From the NCBI RefSeq assembly GCF_009707545.1, contig NZ_WLYK01000007.1, positions 29,274 to 93,273 of the forward strand: a DNA stretch of 64,000 nt. Direction: 5' to 3'. The stretch comes from Nakamurella alba. Its GTDB lineage: Bacteria; Actinomycetota; Actinomycetes; Mycobacteriales; Nakamurellaceae. Under the pieces are notes generated by a model. That model saw nothing but the letters and a program-made list of their open reading frames with translations. It made no database searches and had not been told where the DNA came from. This document shows, in pieces, positions 8,251 through 16,017 of this stretch. Position 1 is the stretch's first letter. Each line of letters begins with the position of its first letter. Made by a program: the position numbers and the translations under genes.

Positions 8251-9261
8251 GTGAAGGCCGTCCTGTTCACCGCGCCGGAGACCATCGAGATCGGCGAGCT
8301 GCCGGACCCGACCCCAGGCCCCGGCGAGGTGATCGTCGCGCCGGCCGCCGCGGGCATCTGCGGTACCGACATCCACATCCTGGAAGGTGATCTCGCCCGG
8401 TCCTGGCCGACGGTGCCCGGCCACGAGTTCGCCGGCACCGTGGTCGCCGTCGGCGCGGGCGACAAGGACGACCTGTTCGGGATCACGGTCGGCGACCGGG
8501 TCGCGGTCGACCCGTCGCTGTACTGCGGGCAGTGCTACCAGTGCCGCCGCGCCCGCGGGAACCAGTGCGAGCGCTGGGGTTCGCTCGGGGTGACCGCACC
8601 GGGTGGCGCCGCCGAACTGGTCGCCGCCCCGGCAGCGAACTGCGTCCGACTGCCGGAGCACGTCGACACCCGGGACGCCCCGCTGATCGAGCCGCTGGCG
8701 TGCGCCATCCGGGGGTACGACGTGCTGCGGATGGCACTGGCGGACCACGTGCTGATCTACGGCGCCGGCACGATGGGCCTGATGATGCTGCAGCTGGCCA
8801 AGAAGGCCGGCGCGGCCACCGTGACCGTGCTCGACCGGAACACCGGGAGACTCGCCGGCGCAGCGGATCTCGGCTGCACGGCGACGGCGACCTCGGCCGA
8901 CGAGGTGGCCGGGGACCACCCGCGCGGGTGGGACGTGGTGATCGACTGCTCCGGCGCGGTCCCGGCGATCGAGGACGGCCTGACCCGGGTCGGTCGCGGC
9001 GGCACCTACCTGCAGTTCGGCGTCTCCGCGACGGACGCAGTGGCACGGTTCAACCCGTATACCGTGTACCACCAGGAGATCACCATCGCCGGGTCGATGG
9101 CGGTGCTGCACAGCTTCGAGCGGGCGGCGGACCTGTTCGCCACCGGGGTGATCGACCCGGCCGACTTCATCACCCACCGGATCCCGATGGCCGACTACGC
9201 CGCGGCGGTCGACCTGTTCCGGGCCGGCACCGGCCGCAAGGTGCAGGTGGTCACCGGCTGA
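8251..9261 (+). CDS. Zinc-dependent polyol/threonine-type dehydrogenase
   Basis: 336 residues from GTG 8251 with GAAGGAG 7 bases upstream. Catalytic zinc ligands are Cys37 (G-I-C-G-T-D) and His58-Glu59 (G-H-E-F). The structural-zinc cysteines are 92, 95, 98 and 106. The Rossmann motif I-Y-G-A-G-T-M-G-L lies near 170. An acidic residue after the second strand (V-L-D-R) suggests NAD rather than NADP. This is the sorbitol/xylitol/arabinitol/threonine dehydrogenase class. Placement 50 bases after a xylulokinase-like gene favours polyol oxidation to a ketose; the exact polyol is not determined. Confidence 0.85.
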   Translation: MKAVLFTAPETIEIGELPDPTPGPGEVIVAPAAAGICGTDIHILEGDLARSWPTVPGHEFAGTVVAVGAGDKDDLFGITVGDRVAVDPSLYCGQCYQCRRARGNQCERWGSLGVTAPGGAAELVAAPAANCVRLPEHVDTRDAPLIEPLACAIRGYDVLRMALADHVLIYGAGTMGLMMLQLAKKAGAATVTVLDRNTGRLAGAADLGCTATATSADEVAGDHPRGWDVVIDCSGAVPAIEDGLTRVGRGGTYLQFGVSATDAVARFNPYTVYHQEITIAGSMAVLHSFERAADLFATGVIDPADFITHRIPMADYAAAVDLFRAGTGRKVQVVTG

Positions 9262-9312
9262 GCGCGCGCCGCCGGCCGGCCCAGCACCGTCACCGGCTGA
9301 GCGCGCGCCGCC
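9251..9312. repeat. 23-bp direct duplication at two adjacent gene ends
   Basis: The same 23 bases occur at 9251-9273 and 9290-9312. The first copy contains the end and stop codon of the plus-strand dehydrogenase. The second contains the stop and last codons of the minus-strand MFS gene, read in the other direction. A small duplication or slippage event therefore supplied one of the two gene ends. Confidence 0.7.
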
Positions 9313-10489
9313 GCATCCGGACGGCGAGCAGGCCGAGCAGCACGGCCAGCACGCCGAACCCGGCACCGACCGCGCACACCGCACCCCAGCCGCCGTGCGT
9401 CCAGGCGAGTCCGGCGACCGCCGAGCCGACCACGCCGCCGAGGAAGTAGGTCGCCATGTAGGCCGCGGTCAGCCGGCTGCGGGCCGCCGGGTCGAGCGCG
9501 TAGATCTCGCTCTGGTTGGTGATGTGCAGGCCCATCGCCGCCAGATCGAGCACCAGGATGCCGACGATCAGCGCCCAGAGGTGCGTGCCGCCGAGCAGCA
9601 GCGGGGCCCAGGCCAGGACCAGGACGGTGGTGGTGACCAGGGTCAGCACCACCGGGCCGAACCGGTCGGTGATCCGGCCCGCCACCATCGCCGCCGCCGC
9701 GCCACCGGCCCCGATCAGCCCGAAGGAGCCGATCACCGCGGTGCTGTAGCCGTAGGGCTCCGCGCTCAGCAGGAACCCGAGCGGCGTCCACAGCACGCTG
9801 AACCCGCCGAAGAGCGCGAAACCCAGCGCCGCCCGGACCCGCAGCACCGGCAGGTCGCGGACCAGCGCCCCGATCGATGCGAGCAGCGCCCGGTAGCTGC
9901 CGGTGACCAGCGGCTTCGACCGCGGGACCACCCGCAGCGCCGCCGCTCCGGTGACCAGCACCAGTCCGGCGCCGACGAAGTAGACCGCGCGCCAACCGCC
10001 CCACTCGCCGATCCAGCCGGCCACCGTGCGGGCCAGCAGGATGCCGAGCAGCAGACCGCTCATCACCGTGCCGACCACCCGGCCCCGGGTCTGCTCGGGC
10101 GCCATGTTGGCTGCGGTCGCCACCGTCAGCTGGGCCACGCAGGCGGTCAGCCCGACCAGCACCACGGCGATGTCCAGCAGCACCAGCGACGGTGCCAGCG
10201 CCACCCCGACCTGGGCCAACGCCAGCAGTCCGAGCAGCACGCCGAGCGCCTTGCGCCGGTCCACCCGGTCGCCGAGCGGCACCAGCAGCAGCAGCCCGAC
10301 CACATATCCGATCTGGGTCAGCGCGATGGTGATCGAGACCGCCTGCTCGCTGACCCCGAGATCGGCCCGGATCTCCTCCACCAGCGGCTGCCCGAAGTAC
10401 AGGGTTCCGGCCGCCACCGCGGTGACCACCGCGAACAGCAGCACCACCGGACCCCGCAGCGCGGTGGTCCGGGTCGGTGTTGTCGTCAT
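9290..10489 (-). CDS. MFS transporter (drug/metabolite exporter type)
   Basis: 399 residues with about twelve hydrophobic segments. After TM2 comes the MFS loop motif G-D-R-V-D-R-R-K, and the family turn G-x-L-L-G-I-L-L-A-R-T-V-A-G sits near residue 140, as in antiporter-type exporters. It is divergent from the CitE-like gene, with a 59-bp gap carrying a triple-half-site operator, so the two are probably controlled together. An exporter for a pathway intermediate, or an importer of an acid, would both fit. Substrate unknown. Confidence 0.85.
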   Translation of the reverse strand: MTTTPTRTTALRGPVVLLFAVVTAVAAGTLYFGQPLVEEIRADLGVSEQAVSITIALTQIGYVVGLLLLVPLGDRVDRRKALGVLLGLLALAQVGVALAPSLVLLDIAVVLVGLTACVAQLTVATAANMAPEQTRGRVVGTVMSGLLLGILLARTVAGWIGEWGGWRAVYFVGAGLVLVTGAAALRVVPRSKPLVTGSYRALLASIGALVRDLPVLRVRAALGFALFGGFSVLWTPLGFLLSAEPYGYSTAVIGSFGLIGAGGAAAAMVAGRITDRFGPVVLTLVTTTVLVLAWAPLLLGGTHLWALIVGILVLDLAAMGLHITNQSEIYALDPAARSRLTAAYMATYFLGGVVGSAVAGLAWTHGGWGAVCAVGAGFGVLAVLLGLLAVRMRRRALSR

Positions 10490-10522
10490 CTCATCCGACC
10501 CTTTCCGGCGATGTTCCGTCGC

Positions 10523-10547
10523 GTTCCTGAGGATGGAACACTGTTCC
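10523..10547 (-). promoter_or_regulatory. Triple-half-site operator, site A (MFS/CitE)
   Basis: Read on the minus strand the site is GGAAC-AGT-GTTCC-ATCCTCA-GGAAC: a perfect palindrome (TGGAACACTGTTCCA at 10534-10548) plus a third half-site 7 bases away. An extra GTTCC lies at 10513-10517. The same N3/N7 spacing recurs at sites B, C and D. The palindrome abuts the CitE ATG, and the whole site lies between two divergent genes. Confidence 0.75.
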
Positions 10548-10548
10548 A

Positions 10549-11418
10549 ATGTCTGCCGCCGCCGCGTCCGAGCCGCTGAGCTACCTCTACGTCCCCGGTG
10601 ATGCACCCGCCCGCTTCGCCGGCGCACTGACCAAGGGCGCGGACGCGCTGGTGCTGGATCTCGAGGACGGGGTGGCGCCGGCGGCGAAGGAGGCCGCGGT
10701 CGCCGCAGTGGCCGCGTTCCTGCAGCAGCCCGGCGGCATCGGCGAGCCGCAGATCTGGGTGCGGATCGACCCGTCGCGGATCGGCACGGACCTGCCGCTG
10801 CTGGTCCACCCGCGGCTGGCCGGGCTGTTCGTGCCGAAACCGGAGGACCCGCGTGACCTGCTGGAACTCGACGTCCGGCTGTCCGGCCTGGAGTCCGCGG
10901 CCGGACTGGCCGAGGGCACCGTCGGCCTGGTCCCGCTGATCGAGTCGGCCGCCGGGCTGCTCGCGGTGGCGGCGATCGCCCGCTGCCCGCGGGTCCGCCG
11001 GCTCGGCATGGGCGAGGCGGACCTGCGCGCGCAGCTGCGCCTGCTGCCCGGCCCGGACGAGATCGAGCTGCTGCCCGCACGGTCCGCCGTGGTGGTCGCC
11101 GCCGCGGCGGCGGGCCTGCCCGCGCCGATCGGATCGACCAGCACCGACTTCCGCGACCTGGACCGACTCGCCGTGACCACCGCCCGGTTGCGCGCGCTCG
11201 GCTTCGGCGCCCGGACCGCGATCCACCCGGCCCAGCTGCCGGTCCTGCGGGCCACCTTCACCCCGGACGAGGCCGCGATCGCCGCTGCGCGAGCGTTGGT
11301 CGACGAGTTCCGTCGCGCCGATGCGGACGGTCGCGGTGCGGTGGTCGGCGCCGACGGCACGATGATCGACCTGGCCGTGGTGCGCGCGGCGCAGACCCTG
11401 CTCGGGCCGGGCCGCTGA
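10549..11418 (+). CDS. HpcH/HpaI aldolase / CitE-like (citramalyl- or malyl-CoA) lyase
   Basis: 289 residues. It starts with L-S-Y-L-Y-V-P-G-D and contains the metal-site motif L-V-L-D-L-E-D-G-V at about 33-41, then V-R-I-D near 67 and L-I-E-S-A-A-G near 129, as in CitE-type beta-hydroxyacyl-CoA lyases. These enzymes cleave malyl-, citramalyl- or related hydroxyacyl-CoA using Mg2+. A CaiB-type CoA transferase lies convergently 20 bases away, as in itaconate/citramalate-type pathways. ATG 10549 directly follows the operator palindrome and has no well-placed RBS, so translation may be leaderless. Confidence 0.82.
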   Translation: MSAAAASEPLSYLYVPGDAPARFAGALTKGADALVLDLEDGVAPAAKEAAVAAVAAFLQQPGGIGEPQIWVRIDPSRIGTDLPLLVHPRLAGLFVPKPEDPRDLLELDVRLSGLESAAGLAEGTVGLVPLIESAAGLLAVAAIARCPRVRRLGMGEADLRAQLRLLPGPDEIELLPARSAVVVAAAAAGLPAPIGSTSTDFRDLDRLAVTTARLRALGFGARTAIHPAQLPVLRATFTPDEAAIAAARALVDEFRRADADGRGAVVGADGTMIDLAVVRAAQTLLGPGR

Positions 11419-11438
11419 GCCGGTCGCGGGCACCGCGG

Positions 11439-12692
11439 TCAGCGGACGATCCCGGCGGCCCGCAGGTCCTCCACCGCTTCCCCGCTGATCCCGACCTCGG
11501 CGAGCACCGACGTGGTGTCCTCGCCGATCGGCCGGCCGGTGTGCCGGACCCGGCCCGGCGTCTCCGACATCCGCCACAGCACGTTCTGCATCCGCAGTGG
11601 CCCGAGCTCGGGATCCTCGACGGTGGTGATCATCTCGCGGGCCGCCACCTGGGGGTCGTCCAGCAGATCGGACGGAAGGTAGATCGGTGCCGCGGCCGCA
11701 CCGGCGGCGGCGAACGCGGCGATCACCTCGTCCCGGTCCCGGGCGGCGATCCACGGCACGACGTAGGCGTCGAGCTCATCGGCGTGCTCGGCCCGCTGCC
11801 GGCCGGTGGCGAACCACGGTTCCTCGGTCAACGCGCCGCCGCCGACCAGGTGCATGACCCGGGCCGCGATGGTGTCCGCACTGGTGGAGATGGCCACCCA
11901 GCTGTCGTCCCGGGTGCGGTAGACGTCGCGCGGGGAGTTGTTGACCGACCGGTTGCCGGTGCGCGGCTGGTCGGTGCCCAGCTGGTCGGCGATCAGCACA
12001 CCGGGCCCGACGGCGGTCATCATCGGCTCCAGCAGCGAGAGGTCGATCACCTGACCGGTGCCGCCGCGGGCGTCCCGGTGGTAGAGCGCGGTCAGCACCG
12101 CCGAGGATCCGGCCATGGCCGCGATCGAGTCCGCCAGGCCGAAGGACGGCAGGGTGGGCGGGCCGTCGGGCTGCCCGGTCAGTGCGGCGAAACCGCTCAT
12201 CGACTCGACCAGGGTGCCGAAGGCCGGCCGCGCGGAGTACGGCCCGGTCTGCCCGAAACCGGTGATGCGCAGCAGGATCAGGCCCGGGTTCTGCTCGGTG
12301 AGCCGGTCGTACCCCAGCCCCCAGCGCTCCAGCGTGCCGGGCCGGAAGTTCTCCACGACGACGTCCGCGGTGGCGGCCAGCGCCCGGAAGACCTCGGCAC
12401 CCTCGGGCTTGCCGAGATCGAGGGCCACTGTGCGCTTGTTGCGGGCGACCATCTTCCACCAGAGCTGCACGCCATCCTTGGCCGGACCGTGCCCGCGCAT
12501 CCCGTCGCCGCGCTGCGGGTGCTCGATCTTGATCACATCGGCGCCGAAGTCACCCAGGATCTGGCAGGCCAGCGGCCCGGCCAGGATGGTGGAGATGTCC
12601 AGCACCCGCAGGCCGGCCAGCGGTCCGTCGGACGGCACGGTCACCGCCGGCTCCGGGAGGGCGGGATCCTGCTGGGTGACGGACGACGACAT
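11439..12692 (-). CDS. CaiB/BaiF-type class III CoA transferase
   Basis: 417 residues from ATG 12692, preceded by GAGGAG. Typical features: L-A-G-L-R-V-L-D-I-S near residue 25, G-D-F-G-A-D-V-I-K-I-E-H near 47, N-K-R-T-V-A-L-D-L near 85, V-V-V-E-N-F-R-P-G-T near 111, and the expected catalytic Asp at about 188 (G-L-A-D-S-I). Class III transferases move CoA between acids through a glutamyl/aspartyl anhydride. Convergent with the CitE-like lyase and divergent from the cyclase/PrpD operon, it probably makes the CoA ester that the lyase cleaves. Confidence 0.9.
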   Translation of the reverse strand: MSSSVTQQDPALPEPAVTVPSDGPLAGLRVLDISTILAGPLACQILGDFGADVIKIEHPQRGDGMRGHGPAKDGVQLWWKMVARNKRTVALDLGKPEGAEVFRALAATADVVVENFRPGTLERWGLGYDRLTEQNPGLILLRITGFGQTGPYSARPAFGTLVESMSGFAALTGQPDGPPTLPSFGLADSIAAMAGSSAVLTALYHRDARGGTGQVIDLSLLEPMMTAVGPGVLIADQLGTDQPRTGNRSVNNSPRDVYRTRDDSWVAISTSADTIAARVMHLVGGGALTEEPWFATGRQRAEHADELDAYVVPWIAARDRDEVIAAFAAAGAAAAPIYLPSDLLDDPQVAAREMITTVEDPELGPLRMQNVLWRMSETPGRVRHTGRPIGEDTTSVLAEVGISGEAVEDLRAAGIVR

Positions 12693-12747
12693 GCGGGGCG
12701 CTCTCCTCGGGGATTCCTGGCGGCTGATCGACCACCCGCGCAGGATT

Positions 12748-12772
12748 GGAACGACGTTCCACACAGTGGATC
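12748..12772 (+). promoter_or_regulatory. Triple-half-site operator, site B (CaiB promoter)
   Basis: GGAAC-GAC-GTTCC-ACACAGT-GGATC; the first two half-sites form the perfect 15-bp palindrome TGGAACGACGTTCCA (12747-12761) and the third has one mismatch. It lies 55 bases upstream of the CaiB start. Confidence 0.75.
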
Positions 12773-12780
12773 ACAGACTG

Positions 12781-12809
12781 TTGTCCTGAGGGAAGCAAAC
12801 CGCTAGCGT
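12781..12809 (+). promoter_or_regulatory. Candidate promoter of the cyclase-PrpD operon
   Basis: TTGTCC (12781-12786) and TAGCGT (12804-12809) are separated by exactly 17 bases. A start a few bases downstream would fall at the left edge of operator site C, placing a bound regulator over the initial transcribed region. Prediction only. Confidence 0.4.
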
Positions 12810-12822
12810 TGTCACAGAGAAC

Positions 12823-12847
12823 GGGACACTGTTCCAACAAGTGGAAC
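12823..12847 (+). promoter_or_regulatory. Triple-half-site operator, site C (cyclase promoter)
   Basis: GGGAC-ACT-GTTCC-AACAAGT-GGAAC, with one mismatch in the first half-site. The second and third half-sites also form a perfect outward inverted repeat, TGTTCCA-N5-TGGAACA (12830-12848). It lies about 80 bases upstream of the cyclase GTG. Confidence 0.75.
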
Positions 12848-12925
12848 ACGGGGGTGGAGCGGCGATCCCGTCGCCGCTGGCACCGCCCGCCCGACCCGGT
12901 CTCCCGCCCCCGAAGGAGTTCGTGC

Positions 12926-13768
12926 GTGACGGACGTGCTGACAGATCTCGACCCGAGCCCGCTCGAGAAGGTGCTCGGCCCGCTGGGATCGGCGACGGTG
13001 CACGACCTGGCACGTCCCTACCGGACCGGCATGCCGCAGTCGCCCAACCACCCGAAGTACACCCACGCGTTGACCCGCCGGCACGGCGACATGTGCCGCG
13101 CCGACGGCGCTTCCGCCGCGGCGGACATCATCAGCATGGGCACGCACGTCGGCACCCACATGGACGCCGTGGCGCACGTCTCGCAGGACGGCAAGCTGTT
13201 CGGCGGTGCCGACGCGGCGACCGCCCAGACCGGTGGACTCTTCACCGATCTCGGCATCCACGCGGTGCGCCCGCTGCTCACCCGCGGTCTGCTGCTGGAC
13301 GTCCCGGCCGCCCTCGGACTGGACCAGCTGCCCGGTGGGCACGAGATCACCGTCGAGCAGCTGGATGCCACCTTCGAGCGACAGGGCGTGCGCCCCCGCC
13401 CGGGCGACGCGGTGCTGATCCGCAGCGGCTGGGGGAAGCTCTGGGACCAAGGGGACGCCTACGTCGGTCACGCCACCGGCGTACCCGGCATCTCCACGGC
13501 GGGAGCGGAGTACCTGGCGTCGTTCTCGCCGTCGGCCCTGGGCGCCGATTCGATCGCCTTCGAGATGCTGGCACCGGGCGCCGGCCACGGACTGCTGCCG
13601 GCGCACCGGGTGCTGCTGGTCGAGCACGGCATCAACCTGATCGAGACCATGGACCTGGAGGGCATCGCCGCCGCCGGGGACCACGAGTTCCTGTTCGTCG
13701 CGATCCCGCTGCACCTGGTCGGCGCCACCGGTTCCCCGGTCCGGCCGCTGGCCGTGGTGCTCCGATGA
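12926..13768 (+). CDS. Cyclase-family metal hydrolase (kynurenine formamidase/isatin hydrolase type)
   Basis: 280 residues from GTG 12926 with GAAGGAG 7 bases upstream; longer upstream readings lack an RBS and would run through the operator. The family metal motif HxGTHxDxxxH is His74-Val-Gly-Thr-His78-Met-Asp80-Ala-Val-Ala-His84, with Val where the family usually has Pro. Members hydrolyse amide bonds, including N-formylkynurenine and the cyclic amide isatin, using Mn2+ or Zn2+. It overlaps the PrpD-like gene by ATGA. In this context a ring-opening amide hydrolase is the natural reading; the substrate is unknown. Confidence 0.85.
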   Translation: MTDVLTDLDPSPLEKVLGPLGSATVHDLARPYRTGMPQSPNHPKYTHALTRRHGDMCRADGASAAADIISMGTHVGTHMDAVAHVSQDGKLFGGADAATAQTGGLFTDLGIHAVRPLLTRGLLLDVPAALGLDQLPGGHEITVEQLDATFERQGVRPRPGDAVLIRSGWGKLWDQGDAYVGHATGVPGISTAGAEYLASFSPSALGADSIAFEMLAPGAGHGLLPAHRVLLVEHGINLIETMDLEGIAAAGDHEFLFVAIPLHLVGATGSPVRPLAVVLR

Positions 13769-15252
13769 CGGTGAGCCTGCCGGGCCCGACAGCCGGTGCC
13801 GCACAAGAACTCCCGGACGCCGGCCTGGTCGACGCGCTGGCCGGTTTCGCCACCGACGCCCTGCGGCGCGGCATCCCCGACGAGGTCGCGACCTCGGTGC
13901 AGGGCCGGCTGCTGGACGTGCTCGGCCTGTGCGTCGCCGCCCTGCCGCTGCCGACCTCGGCCGCGGCGCTGGACTTCGTGCGGGACCAGGGCGGCCCGGC
14001 GCGGGCGCTGGCGATCGGTGCCGGCCGCACCTCCGCGTCCTGGGCCGCGTTCGGTAACGGTGTGCTGGCACACAGTCTCGACTACGACGACACCCACCTG
14101 CCGTCGGTGCTGCACCCGTCGGCCTCGGTCGTCCCGGCCGCTCTCGCCGCCGCTCAGGCCGCCGACGCGGATGGTGACACCCTGCTGACGGCCATCGCGG
14201 TCGGCATCGAGGTGTGCATCCGGATCGGCATGGCCGGCTACGACCAGAACGCCGGCGCCAACCTCTGGTTCGACCACGGCCAGCACGCCACGTCGATCTG
14301 CGGTGCCCTTGGCAGTGCCGCGGCGGCCGCCGTGGCCGGTGCTCCGGCCGGGATGCCGGATGCCGAGGTCCGCGACATCGTCGCGCACGCCCTGGCCGTC
14401 GCCGCGTCCACCGCCAGCGGGATCATCGAGGCGAACCGCACCGGCGGCACCGTCAAGCGCCTGCACTGCGGCTGGGCCGCCCACTCCGGTGTGGTGGCCG
14501 CCGATCTCGCCCGGCGCGGGCTGACCGGGCCACCGACCGCGCTGGAGGGCCGGTTCGGGCTTTTCGAGGCGTTCCTCCGGGATGCCGCCGATCCGGCCGC
14601 GGTGATCGCCGGCCTCGGCACGGACTGGGCGGTGCCCGGGGTGTTCTTCAAGCCCTACCCCGCCAACCACTTCACCCACACCGTGGTCGACGCCGGCCGC
14701 GAGCTGGCCGCGCAGGGACTGCGCCCGGGGGACGTGGCGGCGGTGGAGATCGGTGTGCCGTCGGCCATCGTCCGCACCATCGGCGAGCCGCTGGAGGTCA
14801 AGCAGCGGCCCGAGACCGCCTACCAGGCACAGTTCTCCGGTCCGTACGCCTTCGCGGTGGGGTTGTTCGGCGGCAGCGGGCTCGGTGCCGGGCTGTCCGA
14901 CTACACCGACGCCCTCGCCCAGGACCCGGCCCGCCGGGCGCTGATGGCCACCGTCACCGTGCGCGGCGACGCCACCTGTGACGCGATCTACCCGCACCAG
15001 TTCCCGGCGATCGCCCGGGTGCGCACGGTCGACGGTCGCGAGCTGACGGTCCAGGTCCTGGAGAACCGTGGTGGCCCCGGCAACCCGCTGACCGACGCCG
15101 AGCTGCGCACCAAGTTCACCGACAACTGCACCGCCGGCGGGCTGGGAGCCGGTGCGGCGACTGCCATCTCGGATGCTGTCTTCCAACTCCCCGGCGCCGG
15201 CCTCGACGCCCTGGACGCCGCCCTCACCGCCGTCCCCGACACCGCTTCCTGA
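13765..15252 (+). CDS. MmgE/PrpD family protein
   Basis: 495 residues, translationally coupled (ATGA) to the cyclase gene. Features are an early L-A-G-F-A-T-D-A-L-R, A-F-G-N-G-V-L-A-H-S-L-D-Y-D-D-T-H near residues 93-109 (the family's D-D/H active-site region), and K-P-Y-P-A-N-H near 297. The family holds 2-methylcitrate dehydratase, cis-aconitate decarboxylase and an iminodisuccinate epimerase, so it could dehydrate, decarboxylate or epimerise a polycarboxylate. No methylcitrate synthase or PrpB lies nearby, which argues against propionate use. With CaiB and CitE next door, it may prepare the acid that becomes the CoA ester. Confidence 0.87.
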   Translation: MTVSLPGPTAGAAQELPDAGLVDALAGFATDALRRGIPDEVATSVQGRLLDVLGLCVAALPLPTSAAALDFVRDQGGPARALAIGAGRTSASWAAFGNGVLAHSLDYDDTHLPSVLHPSASVVPAALAAAQAADADGDTLLTAIAVGIEVCIRIGMAGYDQNAGANLWFDHGQHATSICGALGSAAAAAVAGAPAGMPDAEVRDIVAHALAVAASTASGIIEANRTGGTVKRLHCGWAAHSGVVAADLARRGLTGPPTALEGRFGLFEAFLRDAADPAAVIAGLGTDWAVPGVFFKPYPANHFTHTVVDAGRELAAQGLRPGDVAAVEIGVPSAIVRTIGEPLEVKQRPETAYQAQFSGPYAFAVGLFGGSGLGAGLSDYTDALAQDPARRALMATVTVRGDATCDAIYPHQFPAIARVRTVDGRELTVQVLENRGGPGNPLTDAELRTKFTDNCTAGGLGAGAATAISDAVFQLPGAGLDALDAALTAVPDTAS

Positions 15253-15311
15253 CCGCTCCCGGGGGCCGGCCGGCTGCTTCTCCGGGCGGCCCGGACAGCG
15301 GCGGAGCTAGG

Positions 15312-15360
15312 GTTCGTTGGCCATTTCACCGTGCTGCACACGGTTTTCGGGCCAACGAAC
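15312..15360. repeat. Nested inverted repeat (49-bp hairpin)
   Basis: GTTCGTTGGCC (15312-15322) pairs perfectly with GGCCAACGAAC (15350-15360). Inside lies a second perfect stem, ACCGTG (15328-15333) with CACGGT (15339-15344), around CTGCA. It begins 60 bases after the PrpD stop. It may terminate that operon or form the end of a repeat element; there is no T tract. Confidence 0.7.
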
Positions 15361-15649
15361 GGGGAGTCTCACCAGAGGATGGCCTCTCGCCGCGCGCAGT
15401 GGTCGGGGTTCAGGGAGAACTACGCCTGGAAGACGCGCCGGAGGCGGGTTGCGGAGGTCGGGCTCCGGAGCACGAGTCCGGAAGTCGGCCGGCCAGGGGC
15501 ATCGGTGAGTTCCCGGGCTCTCCAGACCCGCTGCGGGCTCGAGAAGGCCCCGGAACCGAAACACCCTGTCGCTGCAGGGCCCAGGAAGGTCCCGAACGAG
15601 GCTTCGCCCCTTCCCGGTCCCCTGAACTACGGCCACTGTCGCTGAACGG

Positions 15650-15977
15650 CCACTGACGTCAGGTGCCCGGCCCTACCAGCACCGCAGGTGACCCGAAAGG
15701 CCCGGGCGACCCCCCACTCCACCTGGTCAGGGCCTCCCCGAACCCGACCACCACCAGTGGCGACCCGGGCACCCGGCCACCCCACACTGCACCTGGTCAG
15801 GGCGTCCCTGACCCCGACCACCACGAGCGGCGACCCGAATACCCGGCCATCCCACACTCGATCTGTTCAGGGACTCCCTGGACCGGCCTACCCCAGAGGC
15901 GACCGGACCGACAGCGTTTCCCCGCTGCCAACCCCTGATCAGGGGCGTCCTGGGCCGGACCACCCGAAGGGCGACCC
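15650..15977. repeat. Tandem repeat array, 70-bp period, palindromic core
   Basis: Units begin at 15721, 15791, 15861 and about 15931, each opening with a variant of ACCTGGTCAGGG, followed about 45 bases later by GGCGACC and then CCCGGCCA-CCCACACT. A degenerate unit precedes 15721. The start of each unit tends to form a palindrome: GGTCAGGG with CCCTGACC in the second unit, CCCTGATCAGGG in the fourth. The period is not a multiple of three, so it is not a coding repeat, and there are no short conserved repeats with unique spacers, so it is not CRISPR. Confidence 0.75.
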
Positions 15978-15997
15978 GGCGTTCCAGCTGGAACGCC
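15978..15997. terminator. Perfect 20-bp palindrome downstream of IclR
   Basis: Two 10-base arms, GGCGTTCCAG and CTGGAACGCC, meet without a spacer 21 bases beyond the IclR stop on the minus strand. It may terminate the long minus-strand operon. Its GTTCC/GGAAC content also resembles the operator half-sites but with different spacing (N4), so a regulatory role cannot be excluded. Confidence 0.45.
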
Positions 15998-16017
15998 GAA
16001 CTAGCCGCGCCCGGGGA

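Larger units (their letters stand above)
15253..16017. other. 765-bp non-coding, repeat-rich region
   Basis: No reading frame here has family features or a convincing start site; the open frames are GC-biased and Arg/Pro-rich on both strands. The left part holds a nested hairpin (15312-15360). CGGCCACTG occurs twice about 17 bases apart near 15630-15655. From about 15650 to 15990 runs a tandem array with a 70-bp period, followed by a perfect 20-bp palindrome. The region lies between two converging transcription units (PrpD from the left, IclR from the right). Confidence 0.7.

Noticed and set aside
13765..15252. Methylcitrate dehydratase of a propionate operon
   Set aside because: Family membership is clear, but no PrpB, PrpC or AcnD gene is nearby and the gene is coupled to an amide hydrolase.
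15331..15645. A 104-codon plus-strand frame in the repeat-rich gap
   Set aside because: No RBS, no recognised domain, composition typical of random GC-rich DNA, and overlapping open frames on the other strand.
15650..15977. CRISPR array
   Set aside because: The whole 70-bp unit is repeated, with drift throughout; there are no short conserved repeats alternating with unique spacers and no cas genes.
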